A DNA stretch of 64,000 bases from Curtobacterium sp. MCBA15_012 (GTDB taxonomy: Bacteria > Actinomycetota > Actinomycetes > Actinomycetales > Microbacteriaceae): NCBI RefSeq assembly GCF_001864935.2, contig NZ_CP126267.1, forward strand, positions 806,001 through 870,000, in the 5' to 3' direction. How positions within the stretch are numbered: the stretch's first letter is position 1; the number at the start of each line of letters is the position of its first letter. A model generated the notes under the pieces. The model saw nothing but the letters and a program-made list of their open reading frames with translations, ran no database searches and had not been told where the DNA came from. The translations under genes were made by a program, and so were the position numbers. This document shows, piece after piece, positions 51,487 to 59,805 of this stretch.

Positions 51487-52536
51487 ATGCGTTCGATCGT
51501 CTACACCAGCACGCAGACCCGTCCGATCACGGACGCGGAGCTCGCCCAGATCCTGGCCGTCGGCCGCGAGAAGAACACGAGCATGGGCGTGACGGGCATC
51601 CTCGCGCACAAGGCCGACAACTGCATCGGCATCCTCGAGGGGGACGACGAGGTCGTGGGCGCCCGCTTCGAGCAGGTCCGCCTCGACCCCCGCCACACCA
51701 ACGTGCGGGTGCTGCTCGACGAACCCATCGAGCAGCGGTCGTTCCCGGACTGGTCGATGGCGTTCCAGCCACTCGATCCGCTGATGCAGCAGGTCCCGGG
51801 CTTCAGTGACCTGTTCGCCCCCGGGCAACCCGCCGACCCGGCGTTCGGGTCGGCCCGGGCACGCGGGCTGCTCGAGTGGTTCCGGAAGCACCCGCTCGCG
51901 CCGCTGACGAGCCGGACCGCGGAGGAGGACGAGGCGCCCCGCTCCCTGGCGATCATCGGCGCCATCATCGCGCTGCGCGACGGCGGTGTCTCGCGGTTCG
52001 GGCTCGACGTCGCAGCGGCGCACGCGGGCATGCCCGTCGAGGACCTGCGGCAGGTCTTCCCGACCGAGGGGTCGCTGCTCGCGGCCACGGTCGAGCGGTG
52101 GACGCGGACGGTCTCGGGTCCGCTGACGCCGCTCATCGCGGAGAAGGGCACGGTCGCGTTCCTGCACGCCCTCCTCCTCGCGCAGTCCGAGGAACCGGCG
52201 CTGGTCGAGCTCCTGGCCGCGAGCCTGGCGTCTGCGGCCGACCCGACCGTGGACGGTGCCGACTACCACCGCTCGACGTACCGGCGCTTCCGGCAGACGA
52301 TCCGGGACGGCCTGGCCGCGGACGTCCGCGAGGGTCGGGAGCCCGCGACGATGGACCCGGTCCGCGGTGCACAGCAGCTCCTCGCCCTGCACGACGGCCT
52401 CCGGCTGCAGGCGCTCCTCACCGCGGACACCGACCTCGTCGACGCGTTCGACCGTGCGGCGACCCGCCTGCGCCGCGGCTGGTCCGAGCAGTACGAGCAG
52501 CCGTCCTACTGGGACGTCCCGGTCACCGGCGCCTGA
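51487..52536 (+). CDS. BLUF domain-TetR-like fusion regulator lacking the photoactive glutamine
   Basis: Residues 1-95 are a BLUF domain: IVYTS with Tyr6, NTSMGVTGIL with Asn30, and DWSMAF with Trp89 and Met91. Aligned with AppA, the essential Gln of the FxQxLEG motif is Gly48 here (CIGILEG). From about residue 150 the protein reads as a TetR-type unit: AIIALRDGGVSRFGLDVAAAHAGMPVEDLRQVFPTEGSLLAATVERW, then a helical regulatory domain. AGGAGG precedes the ATG. BLUF proteins bind flavin and sense blue light; with the Gln missing, light response is doubtful. Fusion to a TetR-like DNA-binding part suggests a transcription factor. Confidence 0.8.
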   Translation: MRSIVYTSTQTRPITDAELAQILAVGREKNTSMGVTGILAHKADNCIGILEGDDEVVGARFEQVRLDPRHTNVRVLLDEPIEQRSFPDWSMAFQPLDPLMQQVPGFSDLFAPGQPADPAFGSARARGLLEWFRKHPLAPLTSRTAEEDEAPRSLAIIGAIIALRDGGVSRFGLDVAAAHAGMPVEDLRQVFPTEGSLLAATVERWTRTVSGPLTPLIAEKGTVAFLHALLLAQSEEPALVELLAASLASAADPTVDGADYHRSTYRRFRQTIRDGLAADVREGREPATMDPVRGAQQLLALHDGLRLQALLTADTDLVDAFDRAATRLRRGWSEQYEQPSYWDVPVTGA

Positions 52537-52604
52537 CGGGGGACCGCCCGGAGCGAGCGTCCGCGGTCGGTGGGGGCGTCGGCCGACGGCGACCGCCCCG
52601 AGGA

Positions 52605-52640
52605 CGGGAGGCACGGTCCGGACCCGGACCGTGCCTCCCG
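52605..52640. repeat. Single 36-nt palindromic repeat (copy F)
   Basis: The copy begins CGGGAGGCACGGTCC and ends GGACCGTGCCTCCCG; with flanking bases the arms pair perfectly over 18 bp. The central bases differ from other copies but compensate on both arms. It lies between convergent genes. Confidence 0.92.
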
Positions 52641-52656
52641 TCCGTCGGTGGATCCG

Positions 52657-53586
52657 TCACGCGGTCGTGCCCTCGGCGGTCCGCCGGCAGACCTCGTCCC
52701 ACGGCGTCGGCTCGAGCCCGAGGTGCGCCCGGGTCGCGCGGTCGTCGACGACGTACGGCCCGGTCCACTGGTAGCCGAGCTGGGCGACCTCGCGCATGAA
52801 CGGCACGACGGTCCCGAGTGCGCGGAACACCCCGATCGGCAGCGACCGGACCCGCACGGCGGGCTTGCCGACCGACCGCAGCACGTCGGTGAGCGCCTGC
52901 TCCTGCGTGCGCGGCGCGTTCGTCGGCACGATCCACGTCCGCCCGTGCGCGGTCGGGTCGTCGGTCGCGGCGACGAGCGTGCGGGCGACGTCCCCGACGT
53001 CGGTGTACGAGTGCGGCTGGTCGGTCCGGCCGATCACCGTGGCCGCCCTCCCGCGCAGCGCCCCGGGGAGGACCCGCGTGACGTGCCCGTTCGCCCCCAC
53101 GCCCGGTCCGACGTAGTCGGCGCCGCGGACCTCGACGGCGCGGAGCCGGCCGGCCTCGTGCGCGGCGCGGGCGTCCGCCCACATCCGGGCCCGGAGGACG
53201 CCCTTGTGGTCGGTCGCCGCGTCGGGCAGGTCGGCGCGCATCGGTCCGGTCACCGGGCCGTACGGGTACAGGTTGCCCGTGATCCCGTAGACCGCGCCGG
53301 TCCGCTCGGCGGTCTCGAGCAGCGCGGTGGCGAGCGGCGGCCACACGCGCTCCCACTGGGTGTAGTCGCCCGGGTTCGCGCAGTTGTACAGGGCAGCGGC
53401 GCCCTCGGTGACCCGGGTGAGGGCCGCGGCGTCGGACGCGTCGAGGGCGACGTGCCGGACGCCGGCGACCCCGCTGTCCCGTCCGGAGCGGGTGACGACG
53501 ACGACCTCGTCGCCGCGCCCGGCGAGGTGGGCGGCGACGTGGCGGCCGACGGGGCCGGCGCCGACGACGACGTGGTGACGGGACAT
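52657..53586 (-). CDS. NAD(P)-binding reductase/epimerase-like protein
   Basis: The 309-residue protein has a Rossmann start HHVVVGAGPVGRHVAAHLAGRG with GxGxxGxxxA spacing, then VVTRSGRD and an atypical SDR body (YNCANPGDYTQW, YGITGNLYPYGP, VEVRGADYVGPGV). It is of the NmrA/atypical extended SDR group and lacks a clear YxxxK. ATG at 53586 behind AGGAGG. It is divergent from a TetR gene with shared palindromic operators, so it is probably the gene that TetR controls. Confidence 0.85.
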   Translation of the reverse strand: MSRHHVVVGAGPVGRHVAAHLAGRGDEVVVVTRSGRDSGVAGVRHVALDASDAAALTRVTEGAAALYNCANPGDYTQWERVWPPLATALLETAERTGAVYGITGNLYPYGPVTGPMRADLPDAATDHKGVLRARMWADARAAHEAGRLRAVEVRGADYVGPGVGANGHVTRVLPGALRGRAATVIGRTDQPHSYTDVGDVARTLVAATDDPTAHGRTWIVPTNAPRTQEQALTDVLRSVGKPAVRVRSLPIGVFRALGTVVPFMREVAQLGYQWTGPYVVDDRATRAHLGLEPTPWDEVCRRTAEGTTA

Positions 53587-53607
53587 GGTGCCTCCTGGCA
53601 GGTCTGG

Positions 53608-53690
53608 GAGAGCAGTGCTCTCGGAACTGAGTGTGGAGGACGGCGGCGCAGATTGCAAGAGCAGTGCTCTCGTTCGCGTGCACTGCTCTC
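53608..53690. promoter_or_regulatory. TetR operators GAGAGCAGTGCTCTC between divergent genes
   Basis: GAGAGCAGTGCTCTC at 53608-53622 is a 15-nt palindrome with a central G. AAGAGCAGTGCTCTC recurs at 53657-53671, and a third partial site GCACTGCTCTC lies at 53680-53690. The sites lie between the reductase start (53586) and the TetR start (53710), as expected for an autoregulated divergent pair. Confidence 0.75.
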
Positions 53691-53709
53691 GCGTGGCAGG
53701 CTGGACGGC

Positions 53710-54468
53710 ATGGTGGACAAGGCCCCGACCGCGCGTGCGCTCGCCCGCGAGACCGTCCGCACCGCGATCCTCGACGCGGCACGGGCCCGGCTGACCGAGG
53801 AGGGGCCGGCGCAGCTGAGCCTCCGCGCCGTCGCCCGCGACGTCGGCATGGTCTCGTCTGCCGTGTACCGGTACTTCCCGAGCCGCGACGACCTGCTCAC
53901 GGCGCTGCTCGTGCTCGACTACGACGAGCTCGGTGCCGCCGTCGAGGCCGCCGAGTCGCCCGTCGACCGCGCGGACCACGTCGGTCGCTGGGTCGCCGCG
54001 TGCCGCGCGATCCGCGGGTGGGCGGTCGCGCACCCCGGCGACTTCGCGCTGCTCTACGGCTCGCCGGTCCCCGGCTACGTCGCGCCGCAGGACACCGTCG
54101 CGCCCGCGTCGCGCACGACGCACGTGCTCCTGCGGGTGGTCACCGACGCGTGGGCCGCGGTCCCCGGGTCGGCCCTGCCCCCGGACTGGAGGCTCGGTGC
54201 GGGCCCGTCGGTCGACTCGCGCCCCGGGACCGCCGCGTCCGTCGCCGACGCGGTCCGGTACGCCGCGACCCACGGCTTCCACGCCGACCCCGCACCCGAG
54301 GTCGTGCTCCGCACGCTGATGGCCTGGACCACCGTGTACGGGATGCTGTCGTTCGAGCTCTTCGGGCACGCCGTCGGGTCGGTGTCCGACCACGCCGCGT
54401 ACTTCGACGAGGTCGTCGTCCGCCTCGCGCACGACCTGGGCCTCGCCTCGCCGCATCCCGTCCCCTGA
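53710..54468 (+). CDS. TetR-family transcriptional regulator
   Basis: The 252-residue protein has TVRTAILDAARARLTEEGPAQLSLRAVARDVGMVSSAVYRYFPSRDDLLTALL, a standard TetR DNA-binding domain, and a C-terminal TetR_C-like region (GRWVAACRAIRGWAVAHPGDFALLYGSPVPGY). The ATG at 53710 lies 20 bp beyond the last operator-like half-site. It probably represses itself and the divergent reductase gene. Confidence 0.93.
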   Translation: MVDKAPTARALARETVRTAILDAARARLTEEGPAQLSLRAVARDVGMVSSAVYRYFPSRDDLLTALLVLDYDELGAAVEAAESPVDRADHVGRWVAACRAIRGWAVAHPGDFALLYGSPVPGYVAPQDTVAPASRTTHVLLRVVTDAWAAVPGSALPPDWRLGAGPSVDSRPGTAASVADAVRYAATHGFHADPAPEVVLRTLMAWTTVYGMLSFELFGHAVGSVSDHAAYFDEVVVRLAHDLGLASPHPVP

Positions 54469-54564
54469 ACGGGGCGTCGGCTGACAGGTGTGGTGCACCT
54501 ACGGTAGACAGGCCTGTACCGACGCACTCACCAGCGTCGCCCGGCACATCAGGGGAGGATGCCG

Positions 54565-56592
54565 ATGACCGCGATCGACGTCAGTCGTCAGGACCGTCGA
54601 CGTCTGACGTCCGGCACCCCGCCCCGGCGGCTCGCCGCGGTCCGCACGGTCGCCCTGCTCGCGTCGATCGCCGGGCTGAACTACATCGTGTGGCGCTGGG
54701 CGGCGTCGGTGAACTGGCACTCCTGGTGGATCGCCGTGCCGCTGATCCTCGCCGAGACCTACAGCGTGATCGACTCGCTCCTGTTCGCCTTCGGCGCCTG
54801 GCGGCTCCGGGAGCGCGGGGAACCGCCGACGAAGCCCGACGGGGACGTCACGGTCGACGTCTTCATCACGACCTACAACGAGCCGGTCGAGCTCGTCGTG
54901 CGCACCGCCCGCGCGGCGAAGGCGATCACGCACCCGCACGAGACGTGGATCCTCGACGACGGCAACCGCCCCGAGATGCGCGCGGCGGCGGAGTCGCTCG
55001 GCATCGGCGTGATCACCCGTGGTGCGGACTGGGTGGACCGCCCCCGGCACGCCAAGGCCGGCAACCTCAACAACGCCCTGCTCGCGACCCAGGGCGAGTT
55101 CCTCCTCATCCTCGACGCCGACCAGGTGCCCGAGCCGGAGATCCTCGACCGCACCCTCGGCTACTTCAAGGACGAGCGGATGGCGCTCGTGCAGACGCCG
55201 CAGTGGTTCGAGAACGTCCCCGATGCCGACCTGCTCGGCAGCCAGGCCCCGCTGTTCTACGGTCCGATCCAGCAGTCGAAGGACGGCTGGAACGCCGCGT
55301 TCTTCTGCGGCTCGAACGCGATCCTCCGGCGCGAGGCACTCATGCAGCTCGGCGTGACGCGGTACGTCCGCGAGGTCCAGGAGTCGGTCGAGCGCACCAT
55401 CCGCACCTCGCGGACGCTCCTGGCCCGTGCGCGCGAGACCGAGACCGACCCGCGCGTGCTCGACGCCCTCGACGGTGCCGAGCAGGTCGTCGAGCGCGCC
55501 CGCGACCAGGTCGACCGGGGCGTGCCGCTCGGTGACGTCACGTACGACTTCCAGCGCGGCATCGACGCGATCGCCTTCCGCTTCGCGGCCGCCGACCTCG
55601 AGTCCGTGCGCCGCGACCTGCAGGAGCTCGCCGCGATGTCGACCGAGGCGGACACGTTCGCGGGGCTCGACGACGCGGCGCTCGACGTGCTCGGCCGTCG
55701 CGACGCGTCGCCGGTCGCCGCGATCGAGTCCATCGCCGTGCTCGCCCGCGCGCTCGACGTCAACCGCGACGACGAGGCGCAGCCGATCATGCCGCTGGCG
55801 ACGATCTCGGTGACCGAGGACATGGCGACCGCGATGCGCCTGCACGGCCTCGGGTGGCGCTCCGCGTACCACGACGAGATCCTCGCCAAGGGCCTCGCGC
55901 CCGAGGACCTGCCGACCATGCTCGTGCAGCGGCTCCGCTGGGCGCAGGGCACCATGCAGGTGTTCTTCCGCGAGAACCCCCTCGTGCAGAAGGGCCTGTC
56001 GTGGGGGCAGCGGCTCATGTACTTCTCGACGATGTGGAGCTACCTGTCCGGGTTCGCCGCGGTGGTCTACATCGCGGCGCCGGTGCTCTGCCTGTCGTTC
56101 GGGGTCGTCCCGGTCCAGGCGTACAGCGTCGACTTCTTCGTCCGGCTCATCCCCTTCCTCGTGCTCAACCAGCTGCTGTTCTGGGTGGTGGCCGCCGGCA
56201 GACCGACCTGGCGCGGGCAGCAGTACTCGCTCGCGCTGTTCCCGGTGTGGATCGAGTCGGTCACGAGCGCCTTCGACAACGTGTTCCGCGGTCGCCCGCT
56301 CGGGTTCCGCGTCACGCCGAAGGTCCGCGACGAGTCCGAGCAGAAGCCGCGATGGGACCTCGTCAAGCCGCAGCTGTACGCGATGGGGGCGCTCGTCGCC
56401 GCGCTCGTGCTCATCGGCATCCGGTACCTGACCGGTCAGGCGGAGGGCATCGCCCCGCTCGTGAACACCGCATGGGTCCTCTTCGACCTGTTCATCTTCA
56501 GCATCGTGATCCGGGCCGTGCGCTACCGCGGTCCGGGTCCGGGCACGCCCCAGTCCGAACACGAGTCCTCGACCGCAGGAGGCCCGCTGTGA
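54565..56592 (+). CDS. Cellulose-synthase-like GT2 polysaccharide synthase
   Basis: The 675-residue membrane protein has two N-terminal helices and the processive GT2 motifs: VFITTYNEP with the first Asp in ILDDGNRP, LILDADQVPEP (DxD near 185), FFCGSNAILRR, SVTEDMATA (TED near 416) and QRLRWAQG (near 454), followed by several C-terminal helices. A helical insert of about 145 residues (about 265-410) separates the CGS and TED motifs, where ordinary synthases have a short loop. No PilZ domain is seen. GGGGAGG lies 6 nt before the second ATG (54565), chosen over the ATG at 54559. First gene of a coupled three-gene operon. Confidence 0.9.
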   Translation: MTAIDVSRQDRRRLTSGTPPRRLAAVRTVALLASIAGLNYIVWRWAASVNWHSWWIAVPLILAETYSVIDSLLFAFGAWRLRERGEPPTKPDGDVTVDVFITTYNEPVELVVRTARAAKAITHPHETWILDDGNRPEMRAAAESLGIGVITRGADWVDRPRHAKAGNLNNALLATQGEFLLILDADQVPEPEILDRTLGYFKDERMALVQTPQWFENVPDADLLGSQAPLFYGPIQQSKDGWNAAFFCGSNAILRREALMQLGVTRYVREVQESVERTIRTSRTLLARARETETDPRVLDALDGAEQVVERARDQVDRGVPLGDVTYDFQRGIDAIAFRFAAADLESVRRDLQELAAMSTEADTFAGLDDAALDVLGRRDASPVAAIESIAVLARALDVNRDDEAQPIMPLATISVTEDMATAMRLHGLGWRSAYHDEILAKGLAPEDLPTMLVQRLRWAQGTMQVFFRENPLVQKGLSWGQRLMYFSTMWSYLSGFAAVVYIAAPVLCLSFGVVPVQAYSVDFFVRLIPFLVLNQLLFWVVAAGRPTWRGQQYSLALFPVWIESVTSAFDNVFRGRPLGFRVTPKVRDESEQKPRWDLVKPQLYAMGALVAALVLIGIRYLTGQAEGIAPLVNTAWVLFDLFIFSIVIRAVRYRGPGPGTPQSEHESSTAGGPL

Positions 56593-57002
56593 CCGAGCAG
56601 CACGTGACGTTCGAGGTGCCGGCCGTCGCCGCGTCCCTCGACGAGGTGCAGGACCGATTCGCCGCGTGGTGGGAGACGCTCGACGTCGACGACGCCCGAC
56701 TGCGCTTCTCACTCGAGACCGCGCTCGCCGAGGTCGCCGCGAACATCGTCGAGCACACCCGCCGCGCCGACCGCGAGGCCGGTCGGCGGTACAGCGTCGA
56801 GCTCCGCGCGACCGACCGCGAGCTGATCGCCGTGCTGTCCGACAACGGGCTGCCGGTGGACATCGACCTGTCCGCCGTGACGATGGCCGAGGTCGACGCG
56901 GAGAGCGGACGCGGGCTCGCCCTGGCGATCGCCGCCCTCGACCGGCTCGACCACGAGCACGCGGGCGGGCACAACATCTGGACGCTCGCGTGCAACCGGT
57001 GA
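56589..57002 (+). CDS. RsbW-like anti-sigma factor/serine kinase ATPase
   Basis: The GTG overlaps the stop of the GT2 gene (GTGA). The 137-residue protein is a minimal HATPase_c_2 domain: RFSLETALAEVAANIVEHTRR (N box), AVLSDNGLPVDI (G1-like) and SGRGLALAIAALDRLDH (G2). Such proteins bind sigma factors or phosphorylate STAS antagonists. The normal partners (STAS protein, sigma factor) are not adjacent; instead the neighbours are polysaccharide enzymes. Its own TGA overlaps the start of the next gene. Confidence 0.85.
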   Translation: MTEQHVTFEVPAVAASLDEVQDRFAAWWETLDVDDARLRFSLETALAEVAANIVEHTRRADREAGRRYSVELRATDRELIAVLSDNGLPVDIDLSAVTMAEVDAESGRGLALAIAALDRLDHEHAGGHNIWTLACNR

Positions 57003-59620
57003 GGGGCGTCCTGGCCAAGGCCGTCGCGCTCCTCGTCGTCAGCGGCACGCTCCTGCTCGGCGTCGGCGTGCCCGCGACGGCCGCGACCGCCGCCAGCGCG
57101 ACCGCGGCGACCTCGTCCCCGGACACGACGTCGTCCCCGGCACCGACGTCCTCGACCGCACCGACGTCGGGCGCGACCGCACCCGGGACGGCGACCAGCG
57201 CCTCCCGGACGGGTGCCGGCCTGCTGCCCGCCGACGGCCGGGCCTGGTACGGACCCGACCTGGACTGGGGGGCCGACGCGCCGGACGGCTACGCCGGCCG
57301 CCTCGGCGCGACCCCGTCGATGTACGGCGTCGAGCTCGACTACCCGTTCGACCGCACCGCCCGCGAGCAGTACGACCGCGCCAGCCGTGCCGCCGCGGCC
57401 CAGGGCGCCGTGCTCGTCGTGACCCTGACGCCGACGCAGTCGCTCGCCTCCCTGACCCGCGACGACGCCCGTGCGGCCGAGAAGCTGTTCGCGCAGTCGC
57501 ACGAGCAGTACGACACCCAGGTGCTCGTCCGCTTCGCCCCGCAGATGAACGGCACGTGGGTCCGCTGGGGCCAGCAGCCGACCGCGTACGTCAGCGCCTT
57601 CCGGACGCTCGCCGGGGTCGTCCACCGGGGCGACTCCGACGCGGCCATGGTGTGGTCGCCCTCGTACGGGGCGGGCTACCCGTTCGGCGAGTCCGCCGGT
57701 CGGCTCGAGGACCTCTCGGCCGTCGACGTGGCCAAGGCCGACACGAACGGCGACGGCAAGCTCGACGCCGCGGACGACCCGTACGGCCCCTACTGGCCCG
57801 GCGCGGGGAGCGTCGACTGGGTCGGGCTGTCGATGTTCTTCTTCGGCAAGGGCAAGTCCACCGAGGCCGCCGGACGCGACGTCCCGCTCACCACGAACGA
57901 GGAGCCGACCGCCGGCGAGGTCGAGGCCCGCTTCGACGAGACCTGGGGCTACCAGCAGCCGCAGACCGAGGGCACCTTCACCGAGCGCTTCGCCACGGGC
58001 GAGGACCGCCCGATGCTGCTCGACACCGGGGCGCTGTACGACCACTCGTTGAAGGGCGCCAGCCAGCTCGAGGTCAAGCAGGCCTGGTGGCGGCAGGTGT
58101 TCGCCGCCGTGCAGGACCGCCCGGATGTGCGCGGCGTCACGTTCCTCGAGACGAACCGTCGCGAACCCGAGGCCGGGAACCGGGTCGCCGACTGGCGTGA
58201 CACCGCGGTGCCGGCCGTCGCGGGGTCGTTCCGCACCGACCTGCAGGCGACCGACCGCTTCGAGGGCGGCCCCGTCACCGACCGGGTCACGCCGCAGGAC
58301 GGCGCGGCCGCGATCAGCCAGGAGTACGAGACCGGCGGCGACCAGATGGCGTGGATCGTCTGGTTGTCGGCCGGTCTGGCCGCGGTGTTCCTGCTCAGCG
58401 GGCTCGTCGGCCGACTGCTGCCGAGTTGGCGCTACCCCGACGACGGCAAGCCCGGACGCGACCTGCGGCTCGACCTGTTCCGCGGCTTCATCATCCTCGC
58501 CGTGGTGATCACGCACATCGAGATCGGCGGACCGTACTCGTACATCACGCTGCACGCCACGGGTGCGATCACCGGCGCCGAGATGTTCGTGTTCCTGTCC
58601 GGCATGGTCCTCGGCATGACCTACCCGTTCGCGATCAAGAAGTTCGGCGAGTGGGTCGCAGCGGTCGGCGCGTGGAAGCGTGCCCGCAAGCAGTACCTCG
58701 TCACGCTCGGTGTGATCCTGGTCGTCTTCGCGATGAGCTTCGTGCCGTTCCTGAACACCGACGCGATCACGACCTTCACCGACCGGGGGACCGGCACCGG
58801 GGGCGTCGGGGCCGAGGGGCGCGTGTACGACCTGTACCCGAACGCCATGCAGCTGTTGGCGTACCCGCCGCCCTGGTTCGCGATCAAGCAGTTCCTGCTG
58901 CTCGAGATGGGGCCGTGGCCGTTCAACATCATGGGTCTGTTCGTGGTGCTGAGCCTGTTCATCCCGGTGTTCATGTGGGTGATCCGGCGCGGCTTCTGGT
59001 GGGCGCTCCTCCTCGTCAGCTGGGGTGTCTACGTCTTCCAGGCGCTCAACCCCGAGTTCCGTCCCCTGAACTCGCAGTTCGAGGCCGTCTTCCCGCTCCT
59101 CACCTGGCAGGTCGTGTTCACGCACGGCCTGGTGCTCGGCTACTACCGCCGGCAGGTGATCGGCGCGCTGACCGGCCGGCTCGGCAAGGTGCTCATCGGC
59201 GTCGGGATCACCGGGTACGCGCTGTTCCTGGTCTACGTCTGGGCCGGGAACCAGTTCGGCTTCACCCCCGCACCGTTCCCCGCGACGATGTACGACCAGC
59301 TCTACAACACGGCCTACCAGCGCGTCGACCTGCAGTGGGGCCGACTCGTCGACATCGCGTTCTTCGCGATCGTGTCGTACGCGATCCTCACGGTGTTCTG
59401 GAAGCCGATCGCCGCGGTGATCGGCTGGCTGTGGATCCCGATCGGGCAGGCGAGCCTCTACGTGTTCGTGTGGCAGGTGTTCTTCGCGCTGGCGATCGCG
59501 TCGATCCCGGGCGTGGACTGGTTCAACGGCTGGATCGGGTTCGCGGCCCACACGGTGCTGATCCTGCTGGTCTGGTACATGATCCGGAAGAAGTTCCTGT
59601 TCTCGATCATCCCGCGCTGA
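56999..59620 (+). CDS. GH26-like domain fused to OpgC-type membrane acyltransferase
   Basis: The GTG at 56999 overlaps the upstream stop. The 873-residue protein begins with a signal peptide and a Ser/Thr/Pro-rich linker, followed by a glycoside-hydrolase-like domain (about residues 80-400; WYGPDLDWGAD, RFAPQMNGTWVRWG, VWSPSYGAGYPFG, WVGLSMFFFG) similar to GH26. After a helix at about 455 comes an OpgC acyltransferase domain from about 488 (RLDLFRGFIILAVVITHIEIG, GAEMFVFLSGMVLGMTYPFAIKKFG) with about ten helices. It probably acylates and trims the polymer made by the neighbouring GT2 enzyme. Confidence 0.85.
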   Translation: MRGVLAKAVALLVVSGTLLLGVGVPATAATAASATAATSSPDTTSSPAPTSSTAPTSGATAPGTATSASRTGAGLLPADGRAWYGPDLDWGADAPDGYAGRLGATPSMYGVELDYPFDRTAREQYDRASRAAAAQGAVLVVTLTPTQSLASLTRDDARAAEKLFAQSHEQYDTQVLVRFAPQMNGTWVRWGQQPTAYVSAFRTLAGVVHRGDSDAAMVWSPSYGAGYPFGESAGRLEDLSAVDVAKADTNGDGKLDAADDPYGPYWPGAGSVDWVGLSMFFFGKGKSTEAAGRDVPLTTNEEPTAGEVEARFDETWGYQQPQTEGTFTERFATGEDRPMLLDTGALYDHSLKGASQLEVKQAWWRQVFAAVQDRPDVRGVTFLETNRREPEAGNRVADWRDTAVPAVAGSFRTDLQATDRFEGGPVTDRVTPQDGAAAISQEYETGGDQMAWIVWLSAGLAAVFLLSGLVGRLLPSWRYPDDGKPGRDLRLDLFRGFIILAVVITHIEIGGPYSYITLHATGAITGAEMFVFLSGMVLGMTYPFAIKKFGEWVAAVGAWKRARKQYLVTLGVILVVFAMSFVPFLNTDAITTFTDRGTGTGGVGAEGRVYDLYPNAMQLLAYPPPWFAIKQFLLLEMGPWPFNIMGLFVVLSLFIPVFMWVIRRGFWWALLLVSWGVYVFQALNPEFRPLNSQFEAVFPLLTWQVVFTHGLVLGYYRRQVIGALTGRLGKVLIGVGITGYALFLVYVWAGNQFGFTPAPFPATMYDQLYNTAYQRVDLQWGRLVDIAFFAIVSYAILTVFWKPIAAVIGWLWIPIGQASLYVFVWQVFFALAIASIPGVDWFNGWIGFAAHTVLILLVWYMIRKKFLFSIIPR

Positions 59621-59743
59621 GCGACGGTCGGCGCCGGGTCCCGGTCAGCGCCGCGCCGCGGTGTGCGCCGTGCCGCGGTGGGCGGTGCGTCCGGTGGGCG
59701 GTGCGTCCGGTGGGCGCGGTCGCCGGACGGGCGGGGAGACGGA

Positions 59744-59779
59744 CGGGAGGCGCGGTGCCGGCTGGCACCGCGCCTCCCG
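59744..59779. repeat. Single 36-nt palindromic repeat (copy G)
   Basis: The copy begins CGGGAGGCGCGGTGCC and ends GGCACCGCGCCTCCCG, with perfect arms around GGCT. It lies between the convergent OpgC-fusion and dehydrogenase genes. Confidence 0.92.
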
Positions 59780-59805
59780 TCCGTGGGGTGGTCGCGTGGA
59801 CCGCG

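Noticed and set aside
54508..54517. Palindrome ACAGGCCTGT upstream of the exopolysaccharide operon
   Set aside because: A 10-bp palindrome alone is too short to support an operator claim; no second copy is seen nearby.
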